Assembly (NCBI RefSeq): GCF_002101885.1
Contig: NZ_LQPS01000033.1
Location: 89,376 to 153,375 of the forward strand
Length of the DNA: 64,000 nucleotides
Direction of reading: 5' to 3'
Origin: Mycolicibacter senuensis
Lineage (GTDB): Bacteria > Actinomycetota > Actinomycetes > Mycobacteriales > Mycobacteriaceae
A program made the translations under genes and the position numbers. Each line of letters begins with the position of its first letter. Positions within the stretch are counted from its first letter, which is position 1. Below the pieces are notes generated by a model. That model searched no databases. It was not told where the DNA came from and worked only from the letters and a program-made list of their open reading frames with translations. Below, piece after piece: positions 26,357-36,445 of the stretch.

Positions 26357-28087
26357 CTACGACACCGGGCCGTCGCTGCCCCGGGCCACGCGCAAGGCGG
26401 CCCGCACCCGCTCGGTGTCTTCCGGTGCCCAACCCTGTTGGGGCAGCACCGCCATCCAGCCGTCCAGGATGGTGTCGGAGTAGTTGTGGCCGTGCCCGGC
26501 CGGCATCGCTGCGCCGTGCGCCAGGTCGGCGCTGACCTGCCAGAACGTCACCACCGGGTACCAGCGCATCGACGCGGTGCGGTCCGGGCCGGGGGCCTCG
26601 GTCAGCCAGTCCGGCCGGGCGAACAGCAGATCGGTCGACCACCACACCACCGGGTCGGAGGCGTGCTGCAAGAACAGCACCCGCGGGCCGTCCCACGGCG
26701 GCGCGGCGATCGTCGCGATCTCGGACGGATACGTGGCCTGGGAGAACCGCACGGTGCGGCCGTTGTCGTAGCGCGGCAGCGTCGCGGTGCTGCCCGGGTC
26801 GCGTCGCACCAGCAGCGCATGCCACAGCGGGCTGGCCTGCGGGGGCCCCACCCACAGCACCGCGTCGAAACCCAGCTCGGCGATGTCGGGCAGCCAGTCG
26901 AACGCGGCCTGACCGGCCATCGCTCCCAGGCTTTCGCCGTAGAGCACCAGCTTGGGCCGATGATCGGCGGGCAGCCGTTGCCAGCGCTCGGCGATGGTCT
27001 GCACCAGCAACCGGCCGGAGTCCATCGATTTGCGCTGGTCGGCCAGGAAGGAGATCCAGCTCGGCAGGTAGGAGTACTGGACGGCGACGATCGCGGTGTC
27101 TCCGTTGTAGAGCAACTCCAGCGAGTCCGCGGCGGCCGGATTGACCCAGCCGGTACCGGTGGTCGGGATCACGACCAGCAACCGGCGGTCGAAGGCGCGG
27201 GTGCGTTCCAGTTCGTCGACCAATAGTGCCATCCGGGCTTGGTCGTCGTCGGCGCTGTGCAGACCGGCATAGACCCGGATGGGCTCGCGGGCGGGCCGAC
27301 CGTTGATCCGGCTCAGCTCCTCCACATGTGCGCCGCCGGAGACGAAGCTGCGGCCCTGGCTGCCCAGGGTCTCCCACGGCGCCAGCGACGCCGGACTGCC
27401 GGACCGCTCCGGCTGCTGCGGCTGGACCGCCCAGGGTTTGGTGGCGCTGTTCTCGGGTTGGAACATCGCGCTGGCGCCGGCAAAGAATCCGCGGATGAGC
27501 ACCCCGTTGATCAAGCTGACCAGCACGACGACCACGATCGCGGTGCCGATGAACAGCGCGACCTCGCTGTGCAGGTGCCACCGCCGGATCAGCGCCCGCG
27601 CCAACAGGCGGCTGGCGTCGATCAGCATGCGCACCGTGGCCACCAGGGCGGCGGCGACGCCGCTCGCAACGGCCAGGGTGCGCAGATAGCTCAGCGTGCC
27701 CGGGCCTTCGATCCCCAGCAGTTCCGACACCTGCCGCTGCCAGCCGGCGGCCGGGATCAGCATCAGCACGCACGCGGTCGGCGCCGCCACCACGACGGCC
27801 GCCTTCAGCGCCAGCAGCACCCGCTTCGGCGGCGGCCACCACCGGGCGCCGCGCAGCACGAACCGGTGCACCGCCGCGCCGATCACCACTCCCAGCCCGT
27901 ACCCGAAGGCGGCGTTGATGCCACCGATCAGCCCTTGGAACAGCCAATCGCGCGGCAGCAGCGACGGGGTCAGCGACAGGCAGAAGAACAGCGCGCCGAA
28001 GGCGACGCCGACGAACTGCAGCCGCAACAGCCCCCACGCCCACCCCAACAGTGGATGTCTGCCCGGGGGTGCGGCCGTGGTCCCCAT
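26357..28087 (-). CDS. Membrane alpha/beta-hydrolase, DUF2319 type (Rv1069c-like)
   Basis: 576-residue protein in two parts: an N-terminal membrane region with about four to five helices (segments near 20-40, 50-70, 90-110, 130-150 and 175-200) and a C-terminal alpha/beta hydrolase with nucleophile elbow LYGESLGAM near 365 and a late His in HGHNYSD. Family members are annotated as conserved membrane hydrolases of unknown substrate; lipid ester hydrolysis is a guess. Start ATG 28087 gives MGTTAAPPGRHPLLGW; upstream readings run into purL. It ends 42 bases before the sterol-carrier-like gene and starts 10 bases after purL. Confidence 0.8.
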   Translation of the reverse strand: MGTTAAPPGRHPLLGWAWGLLRLQFVGVAFGALFFCLSLTPSLLPRDWLFQGLIGGINAAFGYGLGVVIGAAVHRFVLRGARWWPPPKRVLLALKAAVVVAAPTACVLMLIPAAGWQRQVSELLGIEGPGTLSYLRTLAVASGVAAALVATVRMLIDASRLLARALIRRWHLHSEVALFIGTAIVVVVLVSLINGVLIRGFFAGASAMFQPENSATKPWAVQPQQPERSGSPASLAPWETLGSQGRSFVSGGAHVEELSRINGRPAREPIRVYAGLHSADDDQARMALLVDELERTRAFDRRLLVVIPTTGTGWVNPAAADSLELLYNGDTAIVAVQYSYLPSWISFLADQRKSMDSGRLLVQTIAERWQRLPADHRPKLVLYGESLGAMAGQAAFDWLPDIAELGFDAVLWVGPPQASPLWHALLVRRDPGSTATLPRYDNGRTVRFSQATYPSEIATIAAPPWDGPRVLFLQHASDPVVWWSTDLLFARPDWLTEAPGPDRTASMRWYPVVTFWQVSADLAHGAAMPAGHGHNYSDTILDGWMAVLPQQGWAPEDTERVRAALRVARGSDGPVS

Positions 28088-28097
28088 GCCGGTGCGG

Positions 28098-30413
28098 CTA
28101 GCCGAAGATCCCCGGCAGCACCGCCTCCGATGTGCTGCGCAGTTCGGCCAGCGACACGCTGAACCGGCCTTGGACCTCGACCTCCTGGGAGGCCTGGTCC
28201 ACCACACCGACGCGGGTCACCGGCAGGCCGCGCGCCTCGCACATCGACCGGAACCGACTCTCCTCGGTGCGCGGCACCGCGACCAGGACCCGCCCTGCCG
28301 ACTCGGAGAACAAGAAGACGAACGGGTCGACAGCCTCGGGACCCTCGGGAATGAGGATGCGACAACCGGTCTCGCCGGCGATCGCCGATTCGACCACGGC
28401 CTGGATCAGCCCGCCTTCACTCAGGTCGTGGGCGGCGGAGACCAGGCCGTCACGCGATGCCGCGCACAGCACGTCGGCGAGCAACTTCTCACGCTGCAAG
28501 TCGACCTTCGGCGGTAGCCCACCCAGGTGGTCGCCGGTCACCTGCGCCCAGATGGATCCGTCGAACTCGTCGCGAGTGTCACCGAGCAACATCAACGTCT
28601 CGCCCGGTTCGACGCCGAACGCGGTCGGCAGCCGGCGGCTCACATCGTCGATGACACCGAGCACTCCGACCACCGGGGTGGGATGGATCGGTGTCGCGCC
28701 GGTCTGGTTGTAGAAACTCACGTTGCCGCCGGTGACCGGAATGCCCAGTGCCGCACAGCCGTCCGCCAGGCCGCGCACCGCCTCGGCGAACTGCCACATC
28801 ACGCCGGGGTCTTCCGGGGAGCCGAAGTTGAGGCAGTTGGTGACGGCGATCGGCGTGGCGCCGGTGACCGCGACGTTGCGGTACGCCTCCGCCAGCGCCA
28901 GCTGGGCCCCGGCGTAGGGGTCCAGCTTGGTGTAACGGCCCGAGGCGTCGGTGGAGATGGTGATTCCGCGTCCGGAGGCCTCGTCGATGCGCAGCATGCC
29001 GCCGTCGGCGTGCTCGGCCAGCACGGTGTTGCCGCGCACGTAGCGGTCGTACTGTTCGGTGATGAAGGCGCGACTGCACAGGTGTGGACTGCCCAGCAGC
29101 GCAAGCAGAGTCGCGCGCAACTGCTCGCCGGTGGCCGGTCGCGGAAGTTTGTCGGAGCGGTCGGCGTTCAGCGCGTCCTGGGTGTCGGGGCGTTGCACCG
29201 GGCGGTGGTAGACCGGCCCCTCGTGGGCCACCGTGCGGGGCGGGACGTCGACGACGGTCTGCCCGTGCCAGCTGATCTGCAGCCGGTCGCCCTCGGTGAC
29301 CTCACCGATCACCGTGGCCAGCACCTCCCACTTGGCGCAGACCGCCATGAAGGCATCGACGTTCTCCGGGGCCACCACGGCGCACATCCGCTCCTGCGAT
29401 TCGCTGGAGAGCACCTCGGCGGGAGTCATGTTCGCCGCCCGCAGCGGAACCTTCTCCAGTTCGACCGCCATGCCGCCGTCACCGGCCGATGCCAGCTCGG
29501 AAGTGGCGCACGCCAACCCGGCGCCGCCGAGGTCTTGGATACCGACCACCAGGCCGGCGGCGTAGAGCTCCAGGCAGCACTCGATCAGCACCTTCTCGGT
29601 GAACGGGTCACCGACCTGAACCGACGGGAGTTTCTTTCTGCCGCTACCGGTTTCGTCGCCACCGAAGGTGTCCGATGCCAGCACCGAAACGCCGCCGATG
29701 CCGTCCAGCCCGGTGCGCGCCCCGAACAGGATGATCTTGTTGCCGGTGCCCGACGCGAACGCCAGATGCAGATCCTCTTTTTTGAGCACCCCGACGCAGA
29801 GCGCGTTGACCAGCGGGTTGCCGGCGTAGCAGGGATCGAAGACGGTCTCGCCGCCGATGTTGGGCAGGCCCAGCGAATTGCCGTAACCGCCGATGCCGCG
29901 CACCACCCCGTCGAGCACCCGGCGGGTGTCGGGTGCGTCGGCGGCCCCGAACCGCAGCTGGTCCATCACCGCGACCGGACGCGCCCCCATCGCCATGATG
30001 TCGCGCACGATGCCGCCCACCCCGGTGGCCGCGCCCTGATACGGCTCCACGTAGGACGGGTGGTTGTGCGACTCGACCTTGAACGTGACCGCCCAGCCGT
30101 CACCGATGTCGACCACACCGGCGTTCTCGCCGATCCCCGCCAGCATGGCTTTGCGCATCTCATCGGTGGTGGTCTCGCCGAAGTAGCGCAGGTGCACCTT
30201 GGAGGACTTGTAGGAGCAGTGCTCGCTCCACATCACCGAGTACATGGCCAGCTCGGCGTCGGTGGGCCGGCGGCCCAGAATGTCGCGGATGCGCTGGTAC
30301 TCGTCGTCTTTGAGGCCCAGCTCGGCGAACGGTTGCGGATGGTCGGGGGTAGCGGCGGCGTGTTCGACGGTATCTATGGCAGGCCCGGGCGTCACGGCCA
30401 CAGTGTAGGTCAC
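28098..30413 (-). CDS. purL: Phosphoribosylformylglycinamidine synthase, large subunit PurL
   Basis: ATP-dependent FGAM synthetase, small-type PurL of 771 residues that works with PurQ (glutaminase) and PurS, both encoded at 35.4-36.4 kb. Motifs: [18 protein letters not shown] (active-site His), [64 protein letters not shown] and [17 protein letters not shown] start at 30413. pepC lies 9 bases upstream on the same strand. The long open frame on the opposite strand here is a GC-composition shadow. Confidence 0.97.
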   Translation of the reverse strand: MTYTVAVTPGPAIDTVEHAAATPDHPQPFAELGLKDDEYQRIRDILGRRPTDAELAMYSVMWSEHCSYKSSKVHLRYFGETTTDEMRKAMLAGIGENAGVVDIGDGWAVTFKVESHNHPSYVEPYQGAATGVGGIVRDIMAMGARPVAVMDQLRFGAADAPDTRRVLDGVVRGIGGYGNSLGLPNIGGETVFDPCYAGNPLVNALCVGVLKKEDLHLAFASGTGNKIILFGARTGLDGIGGVSVLASDTFGGDETGSGRKKLPSVQVGDPFTEKVLIECCLELYAAGLVVGIQDLGGAGLACATSELASAGDGGMAVELEKVPLRAANMTPAEVLSSESQERMCAVVAPENVDAFMAVCAKWEVLATVIGEVTEGDRLQISWHGQTVVDVPPRTVAHEGPVYHRPVQRPDTQDALNADRSDKLPRPATGEQLRATLLALLGSPHLCSRAFITEQYDRYVRGNTVLAEHADGGMLRIDEASGRGITISTDASGRYTKLDPYAGAQLALAEAYRNVAVTGATPIAVTNCLNFGSPEDPGVMWQFAEAVRGLADGCAALGIPVTGGNVSFYNQTGATPIHPTPVVGVLGVIDDVSRRLPTAFGVEPGETLMLLGDTRDEFDGSIWAQVTGDHLGGLPPKVDLQREKLLADVLCAASRDGLVSAAHDLSEGGLIQAVVESAIAGETGCRILIPEGPEAVDPFVFLFSESAGRVLVAVPRTEESRFRSMCEARGLPVTRVGVVDQASQEVEVQGRFSVSLAELRSTSEAVLPGIFG

Positions 30414-30422
30414 CGATTTCGC

Positions 30423-31688
30423 TCAGTCCGGTGCCAGGAACGCCGTCAGCGCTGCCGCGTACGCTGCGACGTCGCGCGCCCCCATCAACTCGCGCGCCGA
30501 ATGCATGGCCAGCTGCGGCGCGCCCACGTCGACGGTGGGGATACCGGTGCGGGCCGCACTCATCGGGCCGATGGTCGATCCGCACGGCAGGTCGGCGCGA
30601 TGCTCGTAGCGCTGCAGCGCAACCCCCGCCTGCTCGCAGGCCAGCGCGAACGTCGCTGCGGTGCGGCCGTCGGTGGCGTACCGCAGGTTGGGTTGCACCT
30701 TGAGCACCGGTCCGGCGTTGACCGCGATCTGATGGCCCGGCTCATGCCGGTCGGGGTAGTTGGGGTGGGTGGCGTGCGCCATGTCCGCCGACGCCAGCGT
30801 CGAGCCGGCCAGCCGGCGCAGCAGGTCCTCCCGGTCGCCGCCGGCAGCCAGGGTGATGCGCTCCAGGGCCGTGAGCAGCAGATCCGACTGGGCGCCGTGA
30901 TCCGAGGCCGAACCGACCTCCTCATGGTCGAAGAGCACCACCACCGGCAGATAGCGGCTACGCGTGGTGGTGGCCGCGGCGACCAACGCCTCCAGCCCCG
31001 CGTAGCAGCTGGCCTGGTTGTCCAGCCGCGGCGCGCTGAGGAACTCCCGGCCCGGCCCGGTCAGTCCCGACGGCGTCAGGTCGTGGGTCATCAGGTCGAA
31101 ACCCGACACCTCGCGCGGTTGCAGGCCGGCACATTCGGCGACGTAGCCGAGGAAGTCCCGCGAGGTGGCGCCGGCGCCCCAGACCGCGTTGAGGTGGCGC
31201 TGGGGGTCCAACGTGACCGACTTGCGGTCGTCCGCCAGATGGATGGCCAGTTGCGGCACCCGCAGGATCGGCTCGTCGATGCGGACCAGGTGGTGGGTTC
31301 CGTCTCGCAGCGAGAGCCGCCCGCTGACGCCCAGGTCGCGGTCCAGCCAGGAGTTCAGCCAGGCGCCGCCGTAGGGCGCCAGCGCCACCAGCTGCCAGCC
31401 GGCGACCCCGCGGGCGGGATGCTGCTTGACCCGCAGGTTGGGACTGTCGGTGTGGGCGCCGACGATCCGGAATGGGGAGGCCGGGTGGGTGGCGCCCGCG
31501 GCGTCCCAGGCCACCAGCGAGCCGGCCCGGACGATGAAGTAGCGCCCGGGCGCCCCGGGCCACCGGTCGGTCTCGGCGAGCTCGGTGTAGCCGGCTGCCC
31601 GCAGCCGTTCGGCGACCGTCAGGCAGGTGTGAAACGGCGAGGGTGAGGCGTCGATGAACTCGCATAACCCGGTTGCGGTGGCCGCCAT
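30423..31688 (-). CDS. pepC: M18 aspartyl aminopeptidase
   Basis: Removes N-terminal Asp/Glu from peptides; 421 residues, cytosolic, forms large dodecamers in the family. Zinc-site motifs: [14 protein letters not shown] (His75/Asp77 region), [33 protein letters not shown] with the catalytic Glu pair, and the C-terminal [20 protein letters not shown] with the last His ligand. Homologue of Rv0800. Same strand and 9 bases before purL, so likely co-transcribed; it is divergent from the DyP/encapsulin operon. Confidence 0.93.
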   Translation of the reverse strand: MAATATGLCEFIDASPSPFHTCLTVAERLRAAGYTELAETDRWPGAPGRYFIVRAGSLVAWDAAGATHPASPFRIVGAHTDSPNLRVKQHPARGVAGWQLVALAPYGGAWLNSWLDRDLGVSGRLSLRDGTHHLVRIDEPILRVPQLAIHLADDRKSVTLDPQRHLNAVWGAGATSRDFLGYVAECAGLQPREVSGFDLMTHDLTPSGLTGPGREFLSAPRLDNQASCYAGLEALVAAATTTRSRYLPVVVLFDHEEVGSASDHGAQSDLLLTALERITLAAGGDREDLLRRLAGSTLASADMAHATHPNYPDRHEPGHQIAVNAGPVLKVQPNLRYATDGRTAATFALACEQAGVALQRYEHRADLPCGSTIGPMSAARTGIPTVDVGAPQLAMHSARELMGARDVAAYAAALTAFLAPD

Positions 31689-31727
31689 GAGCTCAAGTCT
31701 TTCGCATCCGGCCCGGGGCGGGGACGT

Positions 31728-31733
31728 TAGGGT
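31728..31733 (+). promoter_or_regulatory. -10 element (TAGGGT) for the DyP/encapsulin operon
   Basis: TAGGGT ends seven bases before the GTG of the DyP gene, so the transcript is probably leaderless. This decides the start at 31741 over longer readings that begin inside pepC. Confidence 0.6.
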
Positions 31734-31740
31734 CGATACC

Positions 31741-32775
31741 GTGCCGTCCGTTCAGCCCGTCACCACACCGTTGACCTGTGCGGCCATTTTCCTGGTCGCC
31801 ACCATCGAGGAGGGTGGTGAGGCGTCGGTGCACGAGGCGCTGCCCGAGCTGGCGGGATTCGCGCGGGCGATCGGCTTCCGCGACCCGACCAAGCGGCTGG
31901 CACTGGTGACCTCGATCGGCTCGGACGCCTGGGACCGGTTGTTCACCGGGCCCCGCCCGGCCGAGCTGCACCCGTTCGTCGAGTTGACCGGTCCCCGGCA
32001 CAGCGCGCCGGCCACCCCGGGCGATCTGCTGTTCCACATCAAGGGCGAGACGATGGATGTCTGCTTCGAGCTGGCGGGACGCATCGTCAAGGCGATCGGC
32101 GGCGCGATCACGGTGGTCGACGAGGTGCACGGCTTCCGGTTCTTCGACAATCGCGACCTGCTCGGCTTCGTCGACGGCACCGAGAACCCGGTCGGCGACG
32201 AGGCGCTCGACGCCACTGCCGTCGGCGACGAGGATCCGGACTTCGCCGGCGGGTCCTATGTGCACATCCAGAAGTACCTGCACGACATGGCCGCCTGGGA
32301 GGCGCTGCCGGTCACCGAGCAGGAGCGCGTGATCGGGCGCACCAAGGCCGACGACATCGAGTTCGACGATGCGGTGAAGCCCGCCGACTCCCACATCGCG
32401 CTGAACGTGATCACCGACGAGGACGGCAACGAGCTGGACATCGTGCGGCACAACATGCCGTTCGGGACGGTGGGATCCGGCGAGTCCGGTACCTATTACA
32501 TCGGCTATGCGCGCAGCCCGCAGGTCACCGAGCAGATGCTGCGCAACATGTTTCTGGGCGACCCGCCGGGCAACACCGACCGCATCCTGGATTTCTCCAC
32601 CGCGATCACCGGCGGACTGTTCTTCACCCCCACCGCCGACTTCCTCGACGATCCGCCGCCGCTCCCGGGCGCGGCGGTCCCGGCCCCCACCGAAGCCGTC
32701 GTGCCCGTCGAGACCGCCGGCGCGAGCGGTGCAGGAGAACTGAATATCGGCAGCCTGAAAGGAATCTCGCAATGA
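31741..32775 (+). CDS. dyp: Dye-decolourising (DyP) heme peroxidase with encapsulin-targeting tail
   Basis: 344-residue DyP-type peroxidase, homologue of Rv0799c. Distal-site Asp145 in GFVDGTENP, distal Arg236 and Asn238 in VRHNMPFG, and probable heme-ligand His218 in DSHIALNVI. The last residues [13 protein letters not shown] after a Pro/Ala linker (from about 305) form the cargo-loading peptide that docks in the encapsulin shell. ATGA overlap with the encapsulin gene gives coupled translation. Function: peroxide handling inside a nanocompartment. Confidence 0.95.
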   Translation: MPSVQPVTTPLTCAAIFLVATIEEGGEASVHEALPELAGFARAIGFRDPTKRLALVTSIGSDAWDRLFTGPRPAELHPFVELTGPRHSAPATPGDLLFHIKGETMDVCFELAGRIVKAIGGAITVVDEVHGFRFFDNRDLLGFVDGTENPVGDEALDATAVGDEDPDFAGGSYVHIQKYLHDMAAWEALPVTEQERVIGRTKADDIEFDDAVKPADSHIALNVITDEDGNELDIVRHNMPFGTVGSGESGTYYIGYARSPQVTEQMLRNMFLGDPPGNTDRILDFSTAITGGLFFTPTADFLDDPPPLPGAAVPAPTEAVVPVETAGASGAGELNIGSLKGISQ

Positions 32776-33569
32776 ACAACCTGTATCGCGATCTGGCCCC
32801 GGTCACCGAAGCGGCTTGGGCCGACATCGAGCAGGAGGCGGCCCGGACCTTCAAGCGGCACATCGCCGGACGCCGGGTCGTCGATGTGAGCGAGCCGGCC
32901 GGTCCGACGGCCGCCGCGGTAGGCACCGGCCGGATGACCGGTGTCGACGCCCCGGCCGAGGGGGTGGTCGCGCACCTACGCGACAGCAAACCACTGGTGC
33001 GGCTGCGGGTTCCGTTCACGCTGTCGCGTGCCGAGATCGACGATGTCGAGCGGGGCTCGCAGGACCCCGACTGGGACCCGGTGAAGGCCGCGGCCAAGAA
33101 GCTGGCGTTCGCCGAGGACCGGATCATCTTCGGCGGGTACCCGGCCGCCTCGGTGGAGGGCATCCGCAGCGCCAGCTCGAACCCGGAGCTGACCCTGCCG
33201 GAGGACCCGCGCGACATCCCGGACGTGATCACCCAGGCCCTGACGGCGTTGCGGCTGGCCGGAGTGGACGGCCCGTACTCGGTGCTGCTGTCGGCCGACG
33301 CCTACACCAAGGTCGCCGAGACCTCCGATCACGGCTACCCGATCCTGGAGCACCTGCGCCGGCTGGTCACCGGCGACATCATCTGGGCGCCGGCGATCGA
33401 CGGCGCGTTCGTGCTGACGACTCGCGGCGGTGACTTCGACCTGCAGTTGGGCACCGACGTGGCGATCGGCTACCTGTCGCACGACGCCGAGAACGTGCAG
33501 CTGTACCTGCAGGAGACATGTACGTTCCTGTGCTACACCTCCGAGGCCGCGGTCGCGCTGACCTGTTAG
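32772..33569 (+). CDS. enc: Encapsulin shell protein (Cfp29/linocin type)
   Basis: 265-residue HK97-fold shell protein, homologue of Rv0798c (Cfp29); 60 copies form a ~24 nm cage in family 1. Visible family strings: [53 protein letters not shown] without the first residue differing, and LGTDVAIGYLSHDAENVQLY. Cargo is the DyP peroxidase upstream. The C-terminus carries several cysteines (ETCTFLCYTSEAAVALTC). Nothing else lies in the operon; 220 bases follow before the next gene, without clear features except a short non-convincing ORF. Confidence 0.96.
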   Translation: MNNLYRDLAPVTEAAWADIEQEAARTFKRHIAGRRVVDVSEPAGPTAAAVGTGRMTGVDAPAEGVVAHLRDSKPLVRLRVPFTLSRAEIDDVERGSQDPDWDPVKAAAKKLAFAEDRIIFGGYPAASVEGIRSASSNPELTLPEDPRDIPDVITQALTALRLAGVDGPYSVLLSADAYTKVAETSDHGYPILEHLRRLVTGDIIWAPAIDGAFVLTTRGGDFDLQLGTDVAIGYLSHDAENVQLYLQETCTFLCYTSEAAVALTC

Positions 33570-33789
33570 GCCACCGGCCTGCTCCTGAGTGCGCGGGGAA
33601 GTTCGTTGTCATGGACCGAACCCCGCATAAGTGGACCTCATCCTGCGTGAAAAGCAAAGTGGCCCAGGCATTCCTGAGAGTCGCGGCCTTGGGTTGTCGT
33701 GCCTTCGCATTCACGTTAGCTTAAGAAAGTCCTTACGGTCGTATGGCATTTGAACAGCACGGATCAGTCCACACCTGGGAGGTAGGTAG

Positions 33790-35364
33790 ATGACTATCAA
33801 CGAGCGCAGCACAAAGCATCGTCATGCACTCGGCACGAAAGCACGTCGTCGCAGTCGTCTGGTCGGGGCGGGGAGCTCGGCGATCGCGTTCTTGGCGTTC
33901 GGAATGGCCCCATTGGCCACCGCGCCCGACGCACACGCCGATGGACTCGACTGGCTGGTGGACCTGTTCGACCCCACCTTGATCGCAGGCTCGGCGATGG
34001 ACACCACCGGGGCCGACGATGTCTTCGGCGACTCACCGTTCTGGGACCAGTTGCTGCTGGGCAACCCCGATCTGGACCCCGCAAGCGTGGTCGAGTCGTG
34101 GATGTACGACCCGTGGCACACCGCCATGGAGGCTTGGATCACCAGTGACCTGGGCCAGCAGATCGACCAGGCCCTCACTGCCTCCTACGTCGCCATGAAC
34201 GGCGAGGACAGCCTCGACGGCGCCTGCGGCCTGATCTGCAACGGTGTCGACGGCACCCAGACCGATCCCGACGGTGGCGCCGGAGGGTTGTGGTTCGGCG
34301 ACGGCGGCGACGGCTGGGACTCCACCGTGCAGGGTCTGGACGGCGGCGACGGCGGTGCCGCCGGGTTCTTCGGCAACGGCGGCGACGGCGGCGACGGCTG
34401 GGACTCCACCGTGGCCGGGGTGGACGGTGGTGACGGCGGTGCCGGCGGCACCGGCGGCTCGGTGATGGGCAACGGCGGGGTCGGCGGTGCCGGTGGCGAC
34501 GGATACAACGCCACGGGCAACGGCGCCGGCAGCACCGCGGTGGGCTCCAACGGTGGCACCGGTGGTGCCGGTGGCGACACCAGCGATGCCGGCACCTTGA
34601 TCTTCGGCAACGGCGGCGCCGGCGGTGCGGGCGGCGCCGGCGGGGACGCCACTGCCAACGGTGCCGGCGGCACCGTCACCGGTGGCAACGGCGGTGCCGG
34701 CGGCACCGGCGGTAACTCCGCGGCACCCATCGGTAATGGCGGTGAAGGCGGCGCCGGCGGGGTGGGCGGCGCCGGCGGGGAGGGCACCTCCAACGGCTTC
34801 GACGGTGATTCCACCGCCGGTGACGGCGGCATGGGCGGCACCGGTGGCACCGCCGAGAACGGCCACGGCGGCACCGGCGGGACCGGCGGCGCCGGCGGCG
34901 ATGCCAGGTCGAACGGTGCCAGCGGCGTGGCCGCCGGCGGTGACGGCGGTACCGGCGGCACCGGCGGTCAGGGCCTGATCGCCGGCACCGGCGGTGACGG
35001 TGGCGCCGGTGGCGACGCCAGGGCCAACGGCGCCGGTGGCACCGCGATCGCCGGTGTCGGCGGCACCGGGGGCGTCGGCGCCGAGGGTGCGGCCGGCTCG
35101 CCCGGTGGCGCCGGCGGCAATGGCGGCGCCGGCGGCGACGCCACCACCCACGGCAGTGGTGGCGCCTCGACGGCCGGTGACGGCGGCGACGGCGGCGCGG
35201 GTGGCAACGGCGGCGCGCCCGCCGGCGAGGGCGGTCCGGGCGGTCAGGGCGGTGCCGGGGGCACCGCGACGGCGACCGGCAACGACACCGACGAGACCGA
35301 CGGTACGGCCGGCGACCCCGGAGCCCAGGGGCAGCCGGGTGCGCCGTCGACCACCACTCCCTGA
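33790..35364 (+). CDS. Secreted PGRS-repeat protein without PE domain
   Basis: 524-residue protein. Residues 1-50 are a Sec signal peptide with a twin of basic residues, a hydrophobic core and cleavage after APDAHA. Residues ~51-150 form a globular N-domain (WLVDLFDPTLIAGSAMD, YDPWHTAMEAWITSDLGQQ, GACGLICNGVDG). From ~155 to the end it is Gly-Gly-X repeats (GGAGGTGG type), the PGRS pattern, ending GQPGAPSTTTP. The N-domain matches the one in the endoglycoceramidase fusion at 44655-46808. It thus reaches the envelope by Sec rather than by the ESX route of PE_PGRS proteins. A strong terminator follows at 35378. Function unknown; surface display is likely. Confidence 0.85.
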   Translation: MTINERSTKHRHALGTKARRRSRLVGAGSSAIAFLAFGMAPLATAPDAHADGLDWLVDLFDPTLIAGSAMDTTGADDVFGDSPFWDQLLLGNPDLDPASVVESWMYDPWHTAMEAWITSDLGQQIDQALTASYVAMNGEDSLDGACGLICNGVDGTQTDPDGGAGGLWFGDGGDGWDSTVQGLDGGDGGAAGFFGNGGDGGDGWDSTVAGVDGGDGGAGGTGGSVMGNGGVGGAGGDGYNATGNGAGSTAVGSNGGTGGAGGDTSDAGTLIFGNGGAGGAGGAGGDATANGAGGTVTGGNGGAGGTGGNSAAPIGNGGEGGAGGVGGAGGEGTSNGFDGDSTAGDGGMGGTGGTAENGHGGTGGTGGAGGDARSNGASGVAAGGDGGTGGTGGQGLIAGTGGDGGAGGDARANGAGGTAIAGVGGTGGVGAEGAAGSPGGAGGNGGAGGDATTHGSGGASTAGDGGDGGAGGNGGAPAGEGGPGGQGGAGGTATATGNDTDETDGTAGDPGAQGQPGAPSTTTP

Positions 35365-35377
35365 CCCGCACCGGCGC

Positions 35378-35414
35378 AAAAGTGCCCGCACGCCGTCGGC
35401 GTGCGGGCACTTTT
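35378..35414. terminator. Strong bidirectional intrinsic terminator
   Basis: A perfect 17-bp inverted repeat, AAAAGTGCCCGCACGCC and its complement, with a 3-base loop GTC. The A/T ends give a U-run whichever strand is read, so it can stop both the PGRS gene from the left and purQ from the right. It lies 13 bases after the PGRS stop and 36 bases after the purQ stop. Confidence 0.88.
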
Positions 35415-35450
35415 ATCGCGGCGCCCGTGCGGTGGGCGGACCAGCAGTCC

Positions 35451-36125
35451 TCAGGCCGCCAGCACCGCGTCCAGCGCGGAGTAGAACAGCCCCAGCCCGT
35501 CGTCGCTGGGCCCGGTCAGTGCCTCGATGGCGTGCTCGGGGTGCGGCATCAGACCGACCACCCGGCCGTTGGCCGAGCTCACCCCGGCGATGTCGCGCAG
35601 CGAGCCGTTGACGTTGTCCAGGTAGCGGAACACCACCCGGCCTTCGCCCTCCAGTTCGTCGAGCACCTGCGGGGAGGCCACATAGCGACCCTCGCCGGAT
35701 TTCAGCGGCACCAACAGGTCCGCGTCGGCGTCGAATCGGGAAGTCCAGGCCGTCTGGTTGGATGCCACTCGCAGCCAGACATCCCGGCAGACGAAGTGCA
35801 AACCCGCATTGCGGGTCAGCGCGCCGGGCAGCAGCCCGGCCTCGCAGAGCACCTGGAAACCATTGCAGATCCCCAGCACCGGCAGGCCGCGCTTGGCGGC
35901 GTCGACGACCTCCCCCATCACCGGGGCGAATCGGGCGATGGCGCCGGCGCGCAGGTAGTCACCGTAGGAGAACCCGCCCGGCACCACCACCGCGTCGACC
36001 CCTCTCAGGTCGGCGTCGGCGTGCCACAGGCTGACCGGTTCGGCGCCGACTAACCGGACCGCGCGTTCGGCGTCGACGTCGTCGAGGGTGCCGGGAAAGG
36101 TGATGATGCCGACCCGGATGCTCAC
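35451..36125 (-). CDS. purQ: FGAM synthase glutaminase subunit PurQ
   Basis: 224-residue class I glutamine amidotransferase that supplies ammonia to PurL. Motifs: [18 protein letters not shown] start, [20 protein letters not shown], nucleophile Cys in [11 protein letters not shown], and the His-Glu pair in [14 protein letters not shown] start at 36125 overlaps the purS stop by GTGA. Ends before the terminator at 35378-35414. Confidence 0.96.
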   Translation of the reverse strand: MSIRVGIITFPGTLDDVDAERAVRLVGAEPVSLWHADADLRGVDAVVVPGGFSYGDYLRAGAIARFAPVMGEVVDAAKRGLPVLGICNGFQVLCEAGLLPGALTRNAGLHFVCRDVWLRVASNQTAWTSRFDADADLLVPLKSGEGRYVASPQVLDELEGEGRVVFRYLDNVNGSLRDIAGVSSANGRVVGLMPHPEHAIEALTGPSDDGLGLFYSALDAVLAA

Positions 36126-36361
36126 GGCGTCTCCCGGCTGATGAACCAGTCCTCGATCACCGTGTTGGCCAGCAGTGATTCAGCGATCTCGGCGAGCGCG
36201 GCATCGTCGATCGAATCGTCGACCTCGAGTTCGAAGCGCTTGCCCTGCCGTACGTCCGACACGCCGGTGTGTCCGAGCCGGGAAAGCGCTCCGGCGATCG
36301 CCTGCCCCTGCGGGTCGAGGATCTCGGCTTTGGGCATCACGTGCACAACCACCCGGGCCAC
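36122..36361 (-). CDS. purS: FGAM synthase subunit PurS
   Basis: 79-residue PurS, which bridges PurQ and PurL in the small-type FGAM synthetase. Motifs: [20 protein letters not shown] and [11 protein letters not shown], ending [10 protein letters not shown]. The GTG start follows TAGGGAG by five bases, which could be a Shine-Dalgarno sequence or part of a -10. Coupled to purQ by a 4-base overlap; divergent from the MBL-fold gene with an 84-base gap. Confidence 0.95.
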   Translation of the reverse strand: MARVVVHVMPKAEILDPQGQAIAGALSRLGHTGVSDVRQGKRFELEVDDSIDDAALAEIAESLLANTVIEDWFISRETP

Positions 36362-36445
36362 GCGCGCTCCCTACTGTCGATGAGGAATCGGTCGCGTCAA
36401 CAATACCGATGCCCATCCGCGCCGCCGGAGCGCACAATCGTAGGC

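Noticed and set aside
28527..31646. 1,039-codon open frame on the plus strand opposite purL and pepC
   Set aside because: Lies antisense to two highly conserved enzymes; composition is Arg/Gly/Val-rich as expected from codon bias in GC-rich DNA and it has no recognisable motif.
33611..33724. 37-codon ORF between the encapsulin and PGRS genes
   Set aside because: No ribosome-binding site or leaderless -10 at its ATG, and no recognisable pattern.
33790..35364. Calling this a PE_PGRS gene
   Set aside because: There is no PE domain (no N-terminal ~90-residue helical pair with YxxxD/E); instead a Sec signal and another N-domain are present.
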